Below, one piece after another: positions 44,319-55,231 of a stretch of DNA of 64,000 nucleotides. The notes under the pieces are model-generated. The model was given only the letters and a program-made list of their open reading frames with translations. It searched no databases and was not told the origin of the DNA. The first letter of the stretch is position 1; the number at the start of each line of letters is the position of its first letter. The stretch comes from Clytia hemisphaerica. Taxonomy: Eukaryota > Cnidaria > Hydrozoa > Leptothecata > Clytiidae. The stretch is taken from the NCBI GenBank assembly GCA_902728285.1, contig CACVBU010000142.1:434001-498000 (forward strand), read 5' to 3'. The position numbers and the translations under genes were made by a program.

Positions 44319-47300
44319 TTAATTATATAAAACCTCAAATTCTCTTTTCTTTTTTGCTAGCCATGATACAAAGTTTCCTTTGTCCATTTTGTTCAGTAAA
44401 TTTTCCTGAAATTCAGGGTAAGATTCATAACTTCTCTTGGGTATATTGCCCCAAATGTTGATATTATCATACTCAACAGCTAATCTGATAACATCCTTGC
44501 TAAAATCTCCTCTTCGAGCAGATCTGTAAATTGAGGCGATCCCATAGTTCTTTTCTAGGTTTTCGATTAAGTACTTGGTATTGTTTACTGCTTTTGATTT
44601 CCTATCAGCATTTTTCTCACTCAGATTTCCTCTTAATGACCCAAGAAGTTCTTTTAGAAAATGATTCAGGTGCTCGAGATGAAGATCGAGGGATATATTT
44701 CTTCCTTTGATACCGGTTGTATTGATAAATCTGCCCCAAATCAACCTAAAAGCATGGCTTGGTTGTAATTTCATTCTATAGATCATTTTCAAGATTGAGT
44801 AGGAATATTTGTTTCTCCCAAAACATTTATAGAATAGAAGTGCATATTTGTAACAATTCAGCAACCTTTCTCCATCGCCCTCTCTTATGCTGTCGTTTAT
44901 GTTTCGTAGCATTATGTTGTACGTCAGGAGTGCTTTATGATAACTTTGAATGCAGTCTTTGTTTCCATTATATTGTGAAGTGTAGGTTACAGTAAATCTG
45001 AAAAAAAATTGATATCTGTTCAGTTCTTCGTTTAACTAAAACTTTTTAAGGTGGAATGGAAAAGAATCTTGAACACATAAATGTTTATTTATATCTTTAC
45101 ATGTTATTGACAAAATAAGAAAGATTATTAAATTTCTTTCCACAAATAACTGAATAAATCGAACCTCCTTATTATGCATCTCACTTGGTCATAAATCCAC
45201 TCTGATTTGACGTCACCGCTGCTACTAATCGAAATATCAGCAGGTATAGGGTTATCTAGAAATATAAAATGATTTTTATAACTTTAAATTTAGTCTTTCT
45301 ATTTATAAAACCTGGGAATATTTTAAATTACAGTCTTTTTATTTATGAAACCTGAGAATATGTTTGAAATTATTTTCATTTTGTACCAGTATTTGAAATT
45401 AATCATGTACTCTGAATGGATGTGTATCTCATTTTATTTAACCTAGACCAATTAAAAAGAAACTAATTTTGATTTTTATAAGGTTTACCTTCAATTTTGG
45501 TCATATTGAAGTATTTCATTGCACACGATGTCACTTGTGCATCTAACTCAACATCAGTAAAATCTTTATAGTGATTGAATGCTTTGTCTGGGCCAGGTTT
45601 TGCGTTCGTTTTGTGTAAAAAGTTTAAAGCCCACGCCGTCGTACCAGCTTCATTTCCAGAGCCTTTATCACGAAACACACCATCCTTCACCTAGTAATAC
45701 AAGATACAAATTTCTGACATTTTTAAATACTTATTTATCATATGTCTGATTAAAATATTTCTGTTTTTAGAATTTTTTTTAGATAGTATGTATGTTAGAG
45801 AGTAGTTTTTTTACCTCGTAAAGACATTTTTTAGCATGCCAATCTTCAAACTTAGGGGACAATCCTTTCAATTTTTCCAAATCATTTTCTCCATCTAGGC
45901 GTGCTTTCTGAGAGTTGACTGCTCTCTCCTCTGTTAACTGGTCGCCTCCAAATGGGATGTCAACAAACGTGTCACATAAGCCTTTCTCGTCTTTTTCACT
46001 TTTGGGGACATAATTTTCTTGCAGATTTTCTAATATCTGGATCATTTCGGATGTCTTCGTTTCGCATTTGAATAGCAATCCAAGTGATTCCTAAAATTAA
46101 AGTTGATTATATTAGATTACATTTAAAAAAACGGCATTTTAGACCAAGTAGAACTAATTTCAGGAGATGTAATTAATAGATTTATTTTTAATTTGCTTGT
46201 CTAGATTTCAATCGGGGATAAAGAAATGTATTCTTAATTTAAAGTATCAAGTATTACTTACAACTTCAGATTTCTTTGACATCTCCTTCGTAAAAGCGTG
46301 TTCTATGTGCTTTTGGAAACACTTTTTGAAAATATCAAATGCAGGAAGGTATTTCACGATTATTCTTCCAAAGAGAATCGTGTAATCATCGAACAAGGCC
46401 TTTTGTGTTTTTGGACCTGGGAGCACGTCCATTTGCTTGTAGTAATCTGCCGTACGAAGATCTAAAATACGTAAAACAATTCCTATTATTTTGGGTATTT
46501 ATATCAATATAGCCACAATTTATTTCAGAAAATCATCCTAATATGTCTACCATCTTTATTTAACGTTTGTAACACGCCAATACCTGGCATATTTTATATT
46601 GGTAAAAATAGTATAATTACTATAGTTTCTTTACCTTGAGAAGAGTGAACTCTTTCCAAAACTGCCATTGTATGAAACCAATGTTTACTGTCATTTTTGT
46701 TTTCCTTGTCTTGGTGTCTTGAATGTTGTGAAATGTCCAAGTTGTCCCCAACGAGCTGCAAAAAGATAATCCTTTTTAAATTCAGAGAAAACATTTTTAA
46801 TAATCGAAATAACTCACAGTCATAAATAAACATTTTAAAGGATTCAAATATTTCCATTAAATCAACTAATCTTTATACACGTTAAAAAATATTTCGAACC
46901 TGAAATTCTAGCACCTTCCGAGTCTTAAGTTCTGCTAAAAGCTCTTCTTTGGTAATGCCAGGTTTCTCTTGTATTATTTGCTTACATGCGTCTTCGATCT
47001 CCTTTTTCCATTTTAAAACCTTTTCGTCATGATTTTTAGCCATTTGTTTGTGCTTTCGATTTGCTGTTGAGTACGAATTTGTCACTGCGAAACAGTTAAG
47101 CCATTTGAAAACTTTCTTTTTTGCACCTGCGAATGAACAAACAAACGGTCCCTATGTTACTAAAGTTTCCGAAAAATCGTCCTGCACTGCATATGAATTT
47201 TTATTCGAACAATTTTGTATGATGAGTGAGCCTCGAGAACACCATAAAATATAAGCAATTTGAAAAGGTAGCCATCCGACTTTATTCTTAAGTAAAATTT

Positions 47301-48354
47301 TAGGCATGAGTAGCATTGATATAGGATATTAAAGTTTAAAGTATACTCAGCAGGGTGCCAACAAAAAATTCCTTTAGTTCCTACTATCACCTTTAAAACT
47401 GAAATACCTGCAGCGACTAGGAGCTGGTCCATTCTATGAGTTATAACGCAAGCACGACTCCCAGAATATCTTGACTTGTATAAAATTCCAACTACTGTTA
47501 AGAGAGCTCCAATTAAATGTGCTTTTTTTTCTCCAACTGCTCCCTTTAAAGCCGCAACCAGAACAGGACAGCACTTCTCGATTTCACGAAATAGCTTCTT
47601 GTCATCTAAATTAATCAATGATTTCACATCTGTATTATTGATACTTGATTTTGATTCCAATGATCCGACTTCTGCTTCGCAAAAATCTGATATGTATTTG
47701 TAGTCTCCTGCACTCTTTGCACTCTGTGTAAAAAGAAAATTTTACTGCTACGTAAATTTAATTTTCATTGGGTCTGAGAGACAGGGGTGTGATACCCCTT
47801 TTTCTCAGAATAAAAAGGATATTTTTGCTGAACTTCGAAGTAATTTTTTTTTCAGCCCTTACCTTTGATTCAAACTAATTCGAGTATTACAAAAAATTGT
47901 AAAAATACATACTGTATTATCAGGATCAACATGTTTATTTGGTATCATACTGTTAGTGTCTTCACTGGACTCTTCCACTTTTTCTTTTTTCCTCTATTTC
48001 TTCACCTCTTTTATTACTTCCTCGGGCAGTGTCGTTTTCTAATTGTCGCTTTCGCTGTACAGTTTTATTTATCAACTCAACACTCAGGTCCCATTTGTCC
48101 AAAATTTCAAAAGCGGCTTTAATTCTTTTTATCCCAGAACCACAGTTCCTGCAGATACTGTCTGATTTACCGCCTTCTTTTGTGATTTCAACACCAATGT
48201 CTTTTAACAACAGTTGAGGAATCCCGTCTAGCTTTTTCTGGTAGCTAAACAAATTACATCGATTGTCGGATCGAGCCTTGTATGGCTCCTTGCACAAACG
48301 ACAGGCCATCTCAAAAGAAGAATTTAGAATCTTCGTACGCGTGCCATATATCAT
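44319..48354 (-). CDS. DUF6589-family transposase, copy 2 (near intact)
   Basis: Nine minus-strand exons with GT-AG borders and matching phases: 48354-47913, 47723-47408, 47126-46900, 46755-46635, 46461-46262, 46090-45815, 45690-45489, 45255-45165 and 44997-44319. Exon 1 has a CRLC...CNLF...ICRNCGSG zinc module. Exon 4 has LVGDNLD and HWFHTM (first acidic residue). Exon 6 has FGGDQLTEERAVN (second) and FEDWHAKK (third). Exon 9 has REGDGERLLNCYKYA and GRNISLDLHLEHLNHFLK, hallmarks of DUF6589. I infer an RNase H-fold DDE/D transposase of about 800 residues. The only lesion is one base in an A-run (47985-47990, T-run on +) near the end of exon 1. The frame after it (EKVEESSEDTNSMIPNK) leads to a donor that fits exon 2. 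Confidence 0.85.
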
Positions 48355-49346
48355 TTTGTTTTTTATCTAATTAGCCAATATTTGTCTTAAATAGCTTAAA
48401 TAGACGCCTTCTCTTTAAACATCATTTTATATTTAAGAACATTCTGAGGCATCCGTCGTCATTTTGTTTTATTTTGTTTCGACTTTTTTCTTCAGAACTT
48501 CAGGAGAATAATCAGCCTGCACTTATCAGGAATCAAAAGGGTATCATCAACACCATTTTTTTGGTCTAGAATGAGACAACTGCTTACAAAGCCACTTAAA
48601 GGTTTAGTAGGTAAAAGCCAACACCCATTAATGCTTATAAAAAGAGTTAGCTCTTCGTTATTTTTTCATGCTTGAATAACTTATCTTCATTCCTTTTTAG
48701 AACTCTCTCTTTTTATGTCCCAAACACACGGCCATATTAGATATGTCTGGTGATTTCTTCAAGAAAGGCAGGATGTTTAGTTCAGATATTTCGCTATGTG
48801 AAAAGCAAGCCTTATTTCTATCAATGGTCAAACTTAAGCAAGAGATTTTTGCTTAAGAAAGGGTAATAAACCAATGAGTGTCTTTAGATCTGCCTTCGTT
48901 GATATGAACAAGCAGTTGTAAACACAGACAAGAAAGATGGTAGAGCTTGCAGCGGGGATAGAGAGAACTTTTCTGTTAGAGGGAGCACGAACATTTTGTT
49001 ATGAAGATTACTTTTCGGTTATTTATTGGTGCTTTACATGTGAAATTTTCGATTTAGATAAAATTTAGTTCAACACTGCTTATAGGTGAAAGTTATATCT
49101 TTGAATGGAATACAATGTGTTCATTTTTATGCTATATATTGATATTTAAAAACTCAATTTATGTTTTGTGAACTGTTGTAAAAAGTTTGTATATGATTGA
49201 GCCCATTTAGTTCTATAGCTATGCCTACCATTTTTATTTACATTAATTATTCAACTAAATATGTTAAATTATGCAGCCAACCGCGAATTTTCAAAACACG
49301 AGAAGTGAAAAAAAACGTTTCAAGACTCTCGACGATTCTCGGTCCA
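48355..49346. other. Leader between transposase start and right TIR
   Basis: About 1 kb without frames of note; it must contain the transposase promoter. No recognisable core promoter. Confidence 0.4.
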
Positions 49347-49409
49347 TTTGGGTGATACCCGGCCCTCGCCAGCTTCGCTGGCTCGCGAGGGCTGAGGGTT
49401 TCCTGGCTA
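49347..49409 (-). repeat. Right TIR, 63 bp
   Basis: Exact reverse complement of 41730-41792. Followed by the duplicated target CCTTATGGG at 49410-49418. Confidence 0.95.
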
Positions 49410-49418
49410 CCTTATGGG

Positions 49419-50930
49419 CTGACCTTCCAGCGCAGCTGGTTTATTTAAAGCCTTAATATCAAATCAATCAATGGAGTTTGTTTTTCTTCTAGCACTAAGA
49501 TACCAAATAGTTCGAACCGAGCTGTCTTTCATACCACTGTAAGTCCAGTTAGTGTGATTTTTGTGTAATTCTTGTTAGAAATTTAGATGGATTCCCTAAA
49601 AAGATTTTTAGGCGAGTTTATAAAATTTGAATGTCAAAAAGACACTTCTAGACACTAAGGGCATTGGATTAATTATAGAGGAATGGAACCAATATGAACC
49701 AGGTCGGCCATAATTGCTAAAATTAGAAAAATAGAAATTAGCACTATTTTTGCTATTTTTTTTCTTTTTGCAATATGAAATATCTTTTGTTGGTATCATT
49801 TTAGTCTTTAAAACTTCGGGAATGCATGGTTGCAGATTGCAATGCAATGTTGGCTTGGAAAATGCAACGAGGATGTATATAAGGAAAGCACACCTCTAAC
49901 CTATATGTTTATTTTAAGCAGGAAGTGATCTTTAAGAGAGATAAGAGGGATACAATTTCATTAGAAGGGTGAGAAGGGTTTAAAAAATCAAGCAGAAATT
50001 GCAATTAACGGTGCATTTTGATTTTATCAAATTTTACTATTTTGACCAGCCCGGTGCACACTAGTACCAGACTCCAAAATTACCTGAATCGTGAAAAGTC
50101 ATTTCTGAGTACAATGTAGAAATGTCTATTTTAAGGCTTAATATTACATTAATTCTCAGAAAAAACAAGGCTTTTGAAAAAAAACAATGATTTTCGGAAT
50201 CAGCACCCGCAAAAAGTTTAGAATCAACCCCACTCGTCCAAGAAAAACCGTTATTACACCCCCTCCCTTCTAAACTTAGCTTTACTTCTTATTTATTTTG
50301 TAGGTAATCTAGATCTTTCTTTTGACCTTCATATTGATATGTGATTGGAAATTAAAGTCTGTCTCGTTATAATTGACAGTGGAAACAAAAGACGCTGTCA
50401 CCTTTGAAAGAATTTAAATTACATTTTGTGCTTTTGTGCTCGTGGAAAAGATATTCGTGAGAGGAGTATTATCAAATAATAATGCAAAGTTTATTGCTGG
50501 TTGACGCTAAAAAGTATCAAAAACAGCAAAAAGTAGCCTTTTTAAAAATAAACTAAAAAATTTTTCCATATCTTTTGACTGAATGAATACTTTGTTTTTC
50601 ACAATGAGACAGACTTTAAATAGTGGTCACACTAGGGCGTCAATAAAGTTTTTTTGCGGATCATTTTTAATTTATTTTTCGAGCCTCGTATTGTATTGAC
50701 GATAGATTAGAAATTAACGAGTAGTCAGCCTAGATTTAACTTTTTATTTTATTTAGATTTATCTTTTGAGCTTAGTATTGAAAATTGATTGAAAATTTAT
50801 AAGTATTACACTAGGTTTTATCTTTAATGTTTCTTGCAGAGATTATTCTTTTGAGCTTGATACCTTTAGGGAAAAAATTTCGTGGGATGAAATTCTGCTC
50901 GCGGCCTTTAACTACGCGTTTCAGACCTTA
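49419..50930. other. No supported gene
   Basis: AT-rich sequence; the frame at 49608-49847 (-) is chance. Reads as repeat-poor spacer. Confidence 0.4.
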
Positions 50931-50934
50931 AAAA

Positions 50935-51215
50935 TTAAACATTTCTTTGAATTTAGTTTCGCTTTCAAATATGTCATTTCGTTCTTTGATAGTTAGATTT
51001 AGGGTTTGAAATATGTCGTTCTTTGATAGTTACGGTTAAGGTTTGTCGTTCTTTTTGCCGCTTTTTGATAGTTATTTGTCATTCTTTTTAGATTGTCTGA
51101 GATGGTATTTATACCGTAACTACTATGTACTATAAATATAGTAGATTTACGGATTCTAATATCTACACATATGGTAGATTTACGATTTTTACATATTTAC
51201 ACATATGGTAGAAAT
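50935..51215. repeat. Short diverged repeats
   Basis: GTCGTTCTTTGATAGTTA-type units recur four times at about 50970-51085. ACATATGGTAGATTTACG-type units recur at about 51139-51210. Confidence 0.6.
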
Positions 51216-51229
51216 AAGTGCAAGATTGA

Positions 51230-52115
51230 CCGTTAAATGTGACAGATCCAGAAATGACCATTTTCACGCATAATATCATGAAAAATGTTTCAATCTTATT
51301 CAAATTTACACATGAGCTGCATTTTAGTGTCCATTAACAATTTTTTAAGAATCAGTTTACTTGGAAAAATTGTCGAGCTCTAAAAATCAAGCCACCAGCT
51401 GTTAACCATATTCGTCCTAGGGGCGGGACTGTGTCTGTTTCTTTTTTCTGTTTTTCTTTGGCATGAATTTTTCTGTAAATTCCTAACTTTTTTTTTAGCT
51501 TCAAAATTGCCACATTTCCAATACAAATTTATTTTTTATGTCAAATATATCGTTTAAACTGTAATTTATTGAATATTTATAAAATATAAATAAAATATAA
51601 AAGATAAAATAAGCATTTTAAACTCAGGCAACTTTTTTCTAAAGCTTTTTTTAGCATATCATAGCTTTTTATAAGAACAAAGGCGATTTTCGGTTTTTGC
51701 TCACTTCGAGCATGATGAGTGACGTCATCAAAAATATTTTTGTCAAAAGTTACCTTACATGACAAGGATTTTGTGTACCAAATTTCATCCAAAAAGACCC
51801 ACTAGATCAAAGGTTAATTTCACAAAATGACTGTATTCTTATCAAATTCTGTGACCTCACCTTAGAGGGTATTCTTAGGGTATACTTACAATTTTTCCAA
51901 TTTTCACCCTGATATTCTTATAGAAAATATTCTTTTATAAAAAAAGCGTGTACAGGAACATCCCCCCTAGTTCTGAACCGCCCCTAAAAGCCTAGGATTG
52001 ATAGGGTTAAATATGACAGGTCCAGAAATGACCAATTTCACACGTAGCATCATGAAAATTGTTCCTAATTTACACAAGAGCTGCATTTTAGTGCCCATTA
52101 ACAATTTTCAGAATC
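51230..52115. repeat. Direct duplication, about 110 bp, 775 bp apart
   Basis: TCCAGAAATGACCATTTTCAC...GAGCTGCATTTTAGTGTCCA (51245-51350) recurs as TCCAGAAATGACCAATTTCAC...GAGCTGCATTTTAGTGCCCA (52020-52110). The sequence between is non-coding, with a TGACGTCATC motif at 51719. Confidence 0.65.
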
Positions 52116-52257
52116 AAACTGGATTCGTTAATTTATTGCGCGCATAGCCCCTGACAAAGATAATTTTTTTGTCGGCCAATGGCTTTTTAAAGGCCCATCT
52201 CTTTTGCACGCGCTGGGCCAAAAATGTTTTACATTATCCTATTCGTCTTTTCTATAG

Positions 52258-53218
52258 ACTGAAGACAATGACAACAAATTTGATGACAATGAAAAACATG
52301 GGCAAATTGCTAAGAAGAAAAAAACTGTAAGTAATTTTCGAATAATAGCTTTTCGTTCATAAACAGGGAAATCCTTAGAGAAAATTGAACCATGTGGAGT
52401 TTCCTGGAAAAAAAGGCATTTTGGAAATGGCAATTTTAGAGGGTAGGATTTCCTTTGACGAAATGTTAAACTACAGTCTTGGGTTTTCATGACTTTTGGA
52501 TCAAAAAAGGCTTCAAATCCTGGGGTCGTCTCGAACTTTTCAAAACCAAAGTTTGAGAACTGGCCTGTAGTTGTTGTGCCCTTCCCCTAAAGCAAAATAC
52601 ATGCCTTTCTCACAGACCCGGTAGGACCCCTGTACACTGAAAAATAGGCCAAAAATCGTCCCGGTAGAAAGAAAAATTTCATTTTTCATTATTATAACTT
52701 CATTATTAAGTTAAAATGTTAATTTCAGCGGAAGTGTCTAACAACTGAATGTACGTTCTGTGGCAAGGAACAAACAAAGTCATGCCACGAGAAAACATGG
52801 CTTAACAGAGGAGAACGCTCTGGCATTGAAAAGCCAATATAACCTCTACAAAGAACGCATCATAAAGAGCGACGCTGATCGTAAATCGAAGAGGCGAATT
52901 CACAAACGAAGAACCTGCCCTATACTAGGTGGCTCGAAAACACCTAGAAGATTAAACAATCACTTGAGACAGACTCACAAAATAAAGAAGAAAGAATTAT
53001 TTGACCGCCTCATGAAAAAGAGTGAACTTGCGGAAAATTTCGAAGACAGTGAAGTTGAAAATGAGGATGAATCGGGGCCAGAGGAGGAGTCCGATTATGT
53101 GGCCTTCAAGAATATTTTTGCGAAAGAAAGAGACTCGCTGCTATTGATTCGAACTCTGACTCCGACTCAGATTGTGACTGGTTACTTGAAACCACGAGAA
53201 GATGGAATGCTAAGAAAG
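52258..53218 (+). CDS. Two-exon zinc-finger gene fragment
   Basis: Exon A (52258-52326, 69 bp; acceptor TTTCTATAG, donor ACT|GTAAGT) encodes an acidic/basic linker TEDNDNKFDDNEKHGQIAKK. Exon B (52729-53218; acceptor AATTTCAG, donor AAAG|GTAAAA) starts RKCLTTECTFCGKEQTKSCH, a CxxC/CH module. After a one-base slip in the A-run at 52792-52795 it continues HGLTEENALALKSQY, a basic patch, and CPILGG...LNNHLRQTH, a C2H2-like finger. An acidic segment (ENEDESGPEEESD) follows. The tail TLTPTQIVTGYLKPREDGML ends at the donor. Likely a nuclear DNA-binding protein of a lineage-expanded family; no catalytic exon was identified. Confidence 0.55.
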
Positions 53219-53739
53219 GTAAAAACATTTAGTGAGTGTCGTGGAGCTTTATCAAGCTAGAAAGTACGAAAGGCAAAATAGGTGACAAATTCTTCTTGAA
53301 TTCGATTGAAACCAATGTTCTTTGACTCTAATGAGTCTTTTTGGGTTTAAAATGGTCTTATCAGTAGTTTTTATTTTGATTTCCTAATTGATTACAGATT
53401 TACATTTACTTCTGCGAAAAAGGCTAAAATTTGCAAAAATTGCGAAGGTTTCTACTCGCGAAAGTTTTTACGCCCAAAGTAATTCAAACACAAAAAATAA
53501 AAAATCTTCATTTTGAATAATTCCATCCTAAACACCTTTCTCCACACCAAGAATCTAATAAGAGAGGGATTTGAAATATTCATCGAAATAGAGAGGTTTT
53601 CAATTTGCATTTAAGTAATAGTAGAGCGTTGTTTAAAAGGCTTTCTTAGACGAATTTGACAGCGACTTTCACTTTGATTGAAAACGGGAGCTTATCGAAT
53701 AATAGAAATTCGAACTAGATACGTCAGCTGCATAGTTTG

Positions 53740-53999
53740 TACCTTAAGGGAACTAATTTTCGCAGTCGAAAAAAAATATCAAAAAATGCACTATTTTGAA
53801 TTTTTCGCGGTTTTGATTTTTTTTTGGACCAATTTTTTTCATTTTCCTAGGGGTTTTCAGAAAAATCACATTTCACGGGAATTAATTTTCGCGGTTTAGA
53901 GTTCGCAAATATTTTCGCGGGTTCAAATTTTCGCAGTTTTGGCAAAAACTGTGAATAAAGCGAAAATTAGTTCCCGCGAAAATTAGTTCCCTTGAGGTA
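53740..53999. mobile_element. MITE, 260 bp
   Basis: Ends TACCTTAAGGGAACTAATTTTCGC and its inverse (right end GCGAAAATTAGTTCCCTTGAGGTA), one mismatch in 24. The interior is a string of AATTTTCGCGG motifs in both orientations. Same plan as 59259. Confidence 0.85.
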
Positions 54000-54353
54000 G
54001 GCAGTAATTGAACTCCTCTTCTCAAACAACTTTCTTGTTAAAAAGTACAAAAATCCTGTGTACATCGAGTAGTGTCGACTTAATTTTTGCATTACACCAA
54101 CGCGAAAAAAATTTCTCTTGTCCTTAAGCCATTACAACAAGAAAGTTCTTGTATATAATAGAGTATCCGTTATTTTCTCCTGATATTACGTTCGCAAACC
54201 ATATTGCCGGATATTATTCACCAATATATTGTTTAGTCTAAGTAGCCCTTAAGCCCCTTGTCTAGAGCCTGAGACCAATGAAAAAAAATGATGTAGCCGT
54301 CTTCAAAAAAAAACAAGCAGTTAATAACGTAAGGTCAATTCTTTTTGTTTTAG

Positions 54354-54416
54354 ATAAACTCGAAGAAAAACGGAGCCGGGAAGAAAATAAAGATAACAGA
54401 TCACCTGATTATTCTG
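54354..54416 (+). CDS. Small charged symmetric exon
   Basis: 63 bp between TTTTGTTTTAG and TCTG|GTAAAA, phase 1 at both ends. Encodes KLEEKRSREENKDNRSPDYS. It could be the next exon of the zinc-finger gene ending at 53218, with the MITE at 53740 in the intron. Confidence 0.4.
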
Positions 54417-54832
54417 GTAAAAATATTTCTATCGTAATTTTTCCTCTACTGCTTAGACAAGGTTTTCACACTTTCTAACAAAAAAATCAGAGCTAAATTC
54501 TTGATTGTAAATCTTAAGTTGACCCAAAAGTGACCCTATTTTTCTTATCTACTGATCGAGAGGAATCTCCCTGTCTAGTTATTTTTGACATTTGAAAATC
54601 ATTAAAAATCAGCTATCAAGGGAAAAAAGTACTCTGACCGCCATTATGGATTTTGTTCAGTGATGATATCTATACTTTATGTTAACCTTGTATATATTAC
54701 TATATTTTGTTCTTCCTTTGTTCTTTCAGTTAAAACATTTTATTGATTCAAAATTGATGAAATCGCACTTTGCTCATGTTTTAACTTGGCACATCACTAA
54801 TTTGGACGTTTATTGTGGATCATTTCGGAAAG

Positions 54833-54884
54833 ATGCCAGCCATCACTTGCCCGATTCCAGATTGCACCTATGAGATTCCAGACG
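54833..54884 (+). CDS. First exon, CPIxxC module
   Basis: ATG at 54833 gives MPAITCPIPDCTYEIPDG before donor ACG|GTAGGT. This CPI..C start is one I recall from gag-like or lineage-expanded cnidarian genes. The downstream intron is shared with 61043-61370, so it belongs to a repeated unit. Confidence 0.45.
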
Positions 54885-55231
54885 GTAGGTCGAAAACTGA
54901 GGAACAGATAATGTGTTTTCTTGAAATATTTTTTGACTCATATTGAGTTAATTCTTTCCATCTTAACTCATATTGAGTCGCTTTCTTCCTTGTAGTCACT
55001 TTAGATCACTAGTTTTGCATTGATGGATGTCTATGTCATCATTTTTTCCTTTTCAATTCCAACCTGATTGATTTTCTGTGAATGTTCATTCTAGATTTTT
55101 GTTGTATTTATATTGTCTTTTTGTTTTGTGAGTTTTGTCTTTATTGTTTCCATTTTAAGTAGTTGAAGGTTTTATACTTCTTGACTATATATATAAAACA
55201 TTTTATTTTCATACTATGGAAAGAAGCAATT

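Larger units (their letters stand above)
41721..49418. mobile_element. Complete DNA transposon, helicase plus DUF6589 (Academ-like), with TSD
   Basis: Inverted repeats of 63 bp, identical base for base, bound a 7,680-bp element (41730-49409). A perfect 9-bp direct repeat CCTTATGGG lies immediately outside each end (41721-41729 and 49410-49418). The element begins TAG and ends CTA. It encodes a RecQ-like SF2 helicase on + and a DUF6589 transposase-like protein on -, converging tail to tail. A DDE/D-type transposase with an SF2 helicase partner and long duplications recalls the helicase-carrying Academ lineage (AcademH) as I remember it; I could not check this. Perfect TIRs argue for a recent insertion, so its two frame breaks inside homopolymers may be sequencing errors. 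Confidence 0.85.

Noticed and set aside
49355..49395. GC-rich hairpin as a transcription terminator
   Set aside because: It is part of the 63-bp TIR and is present identically at the other end.
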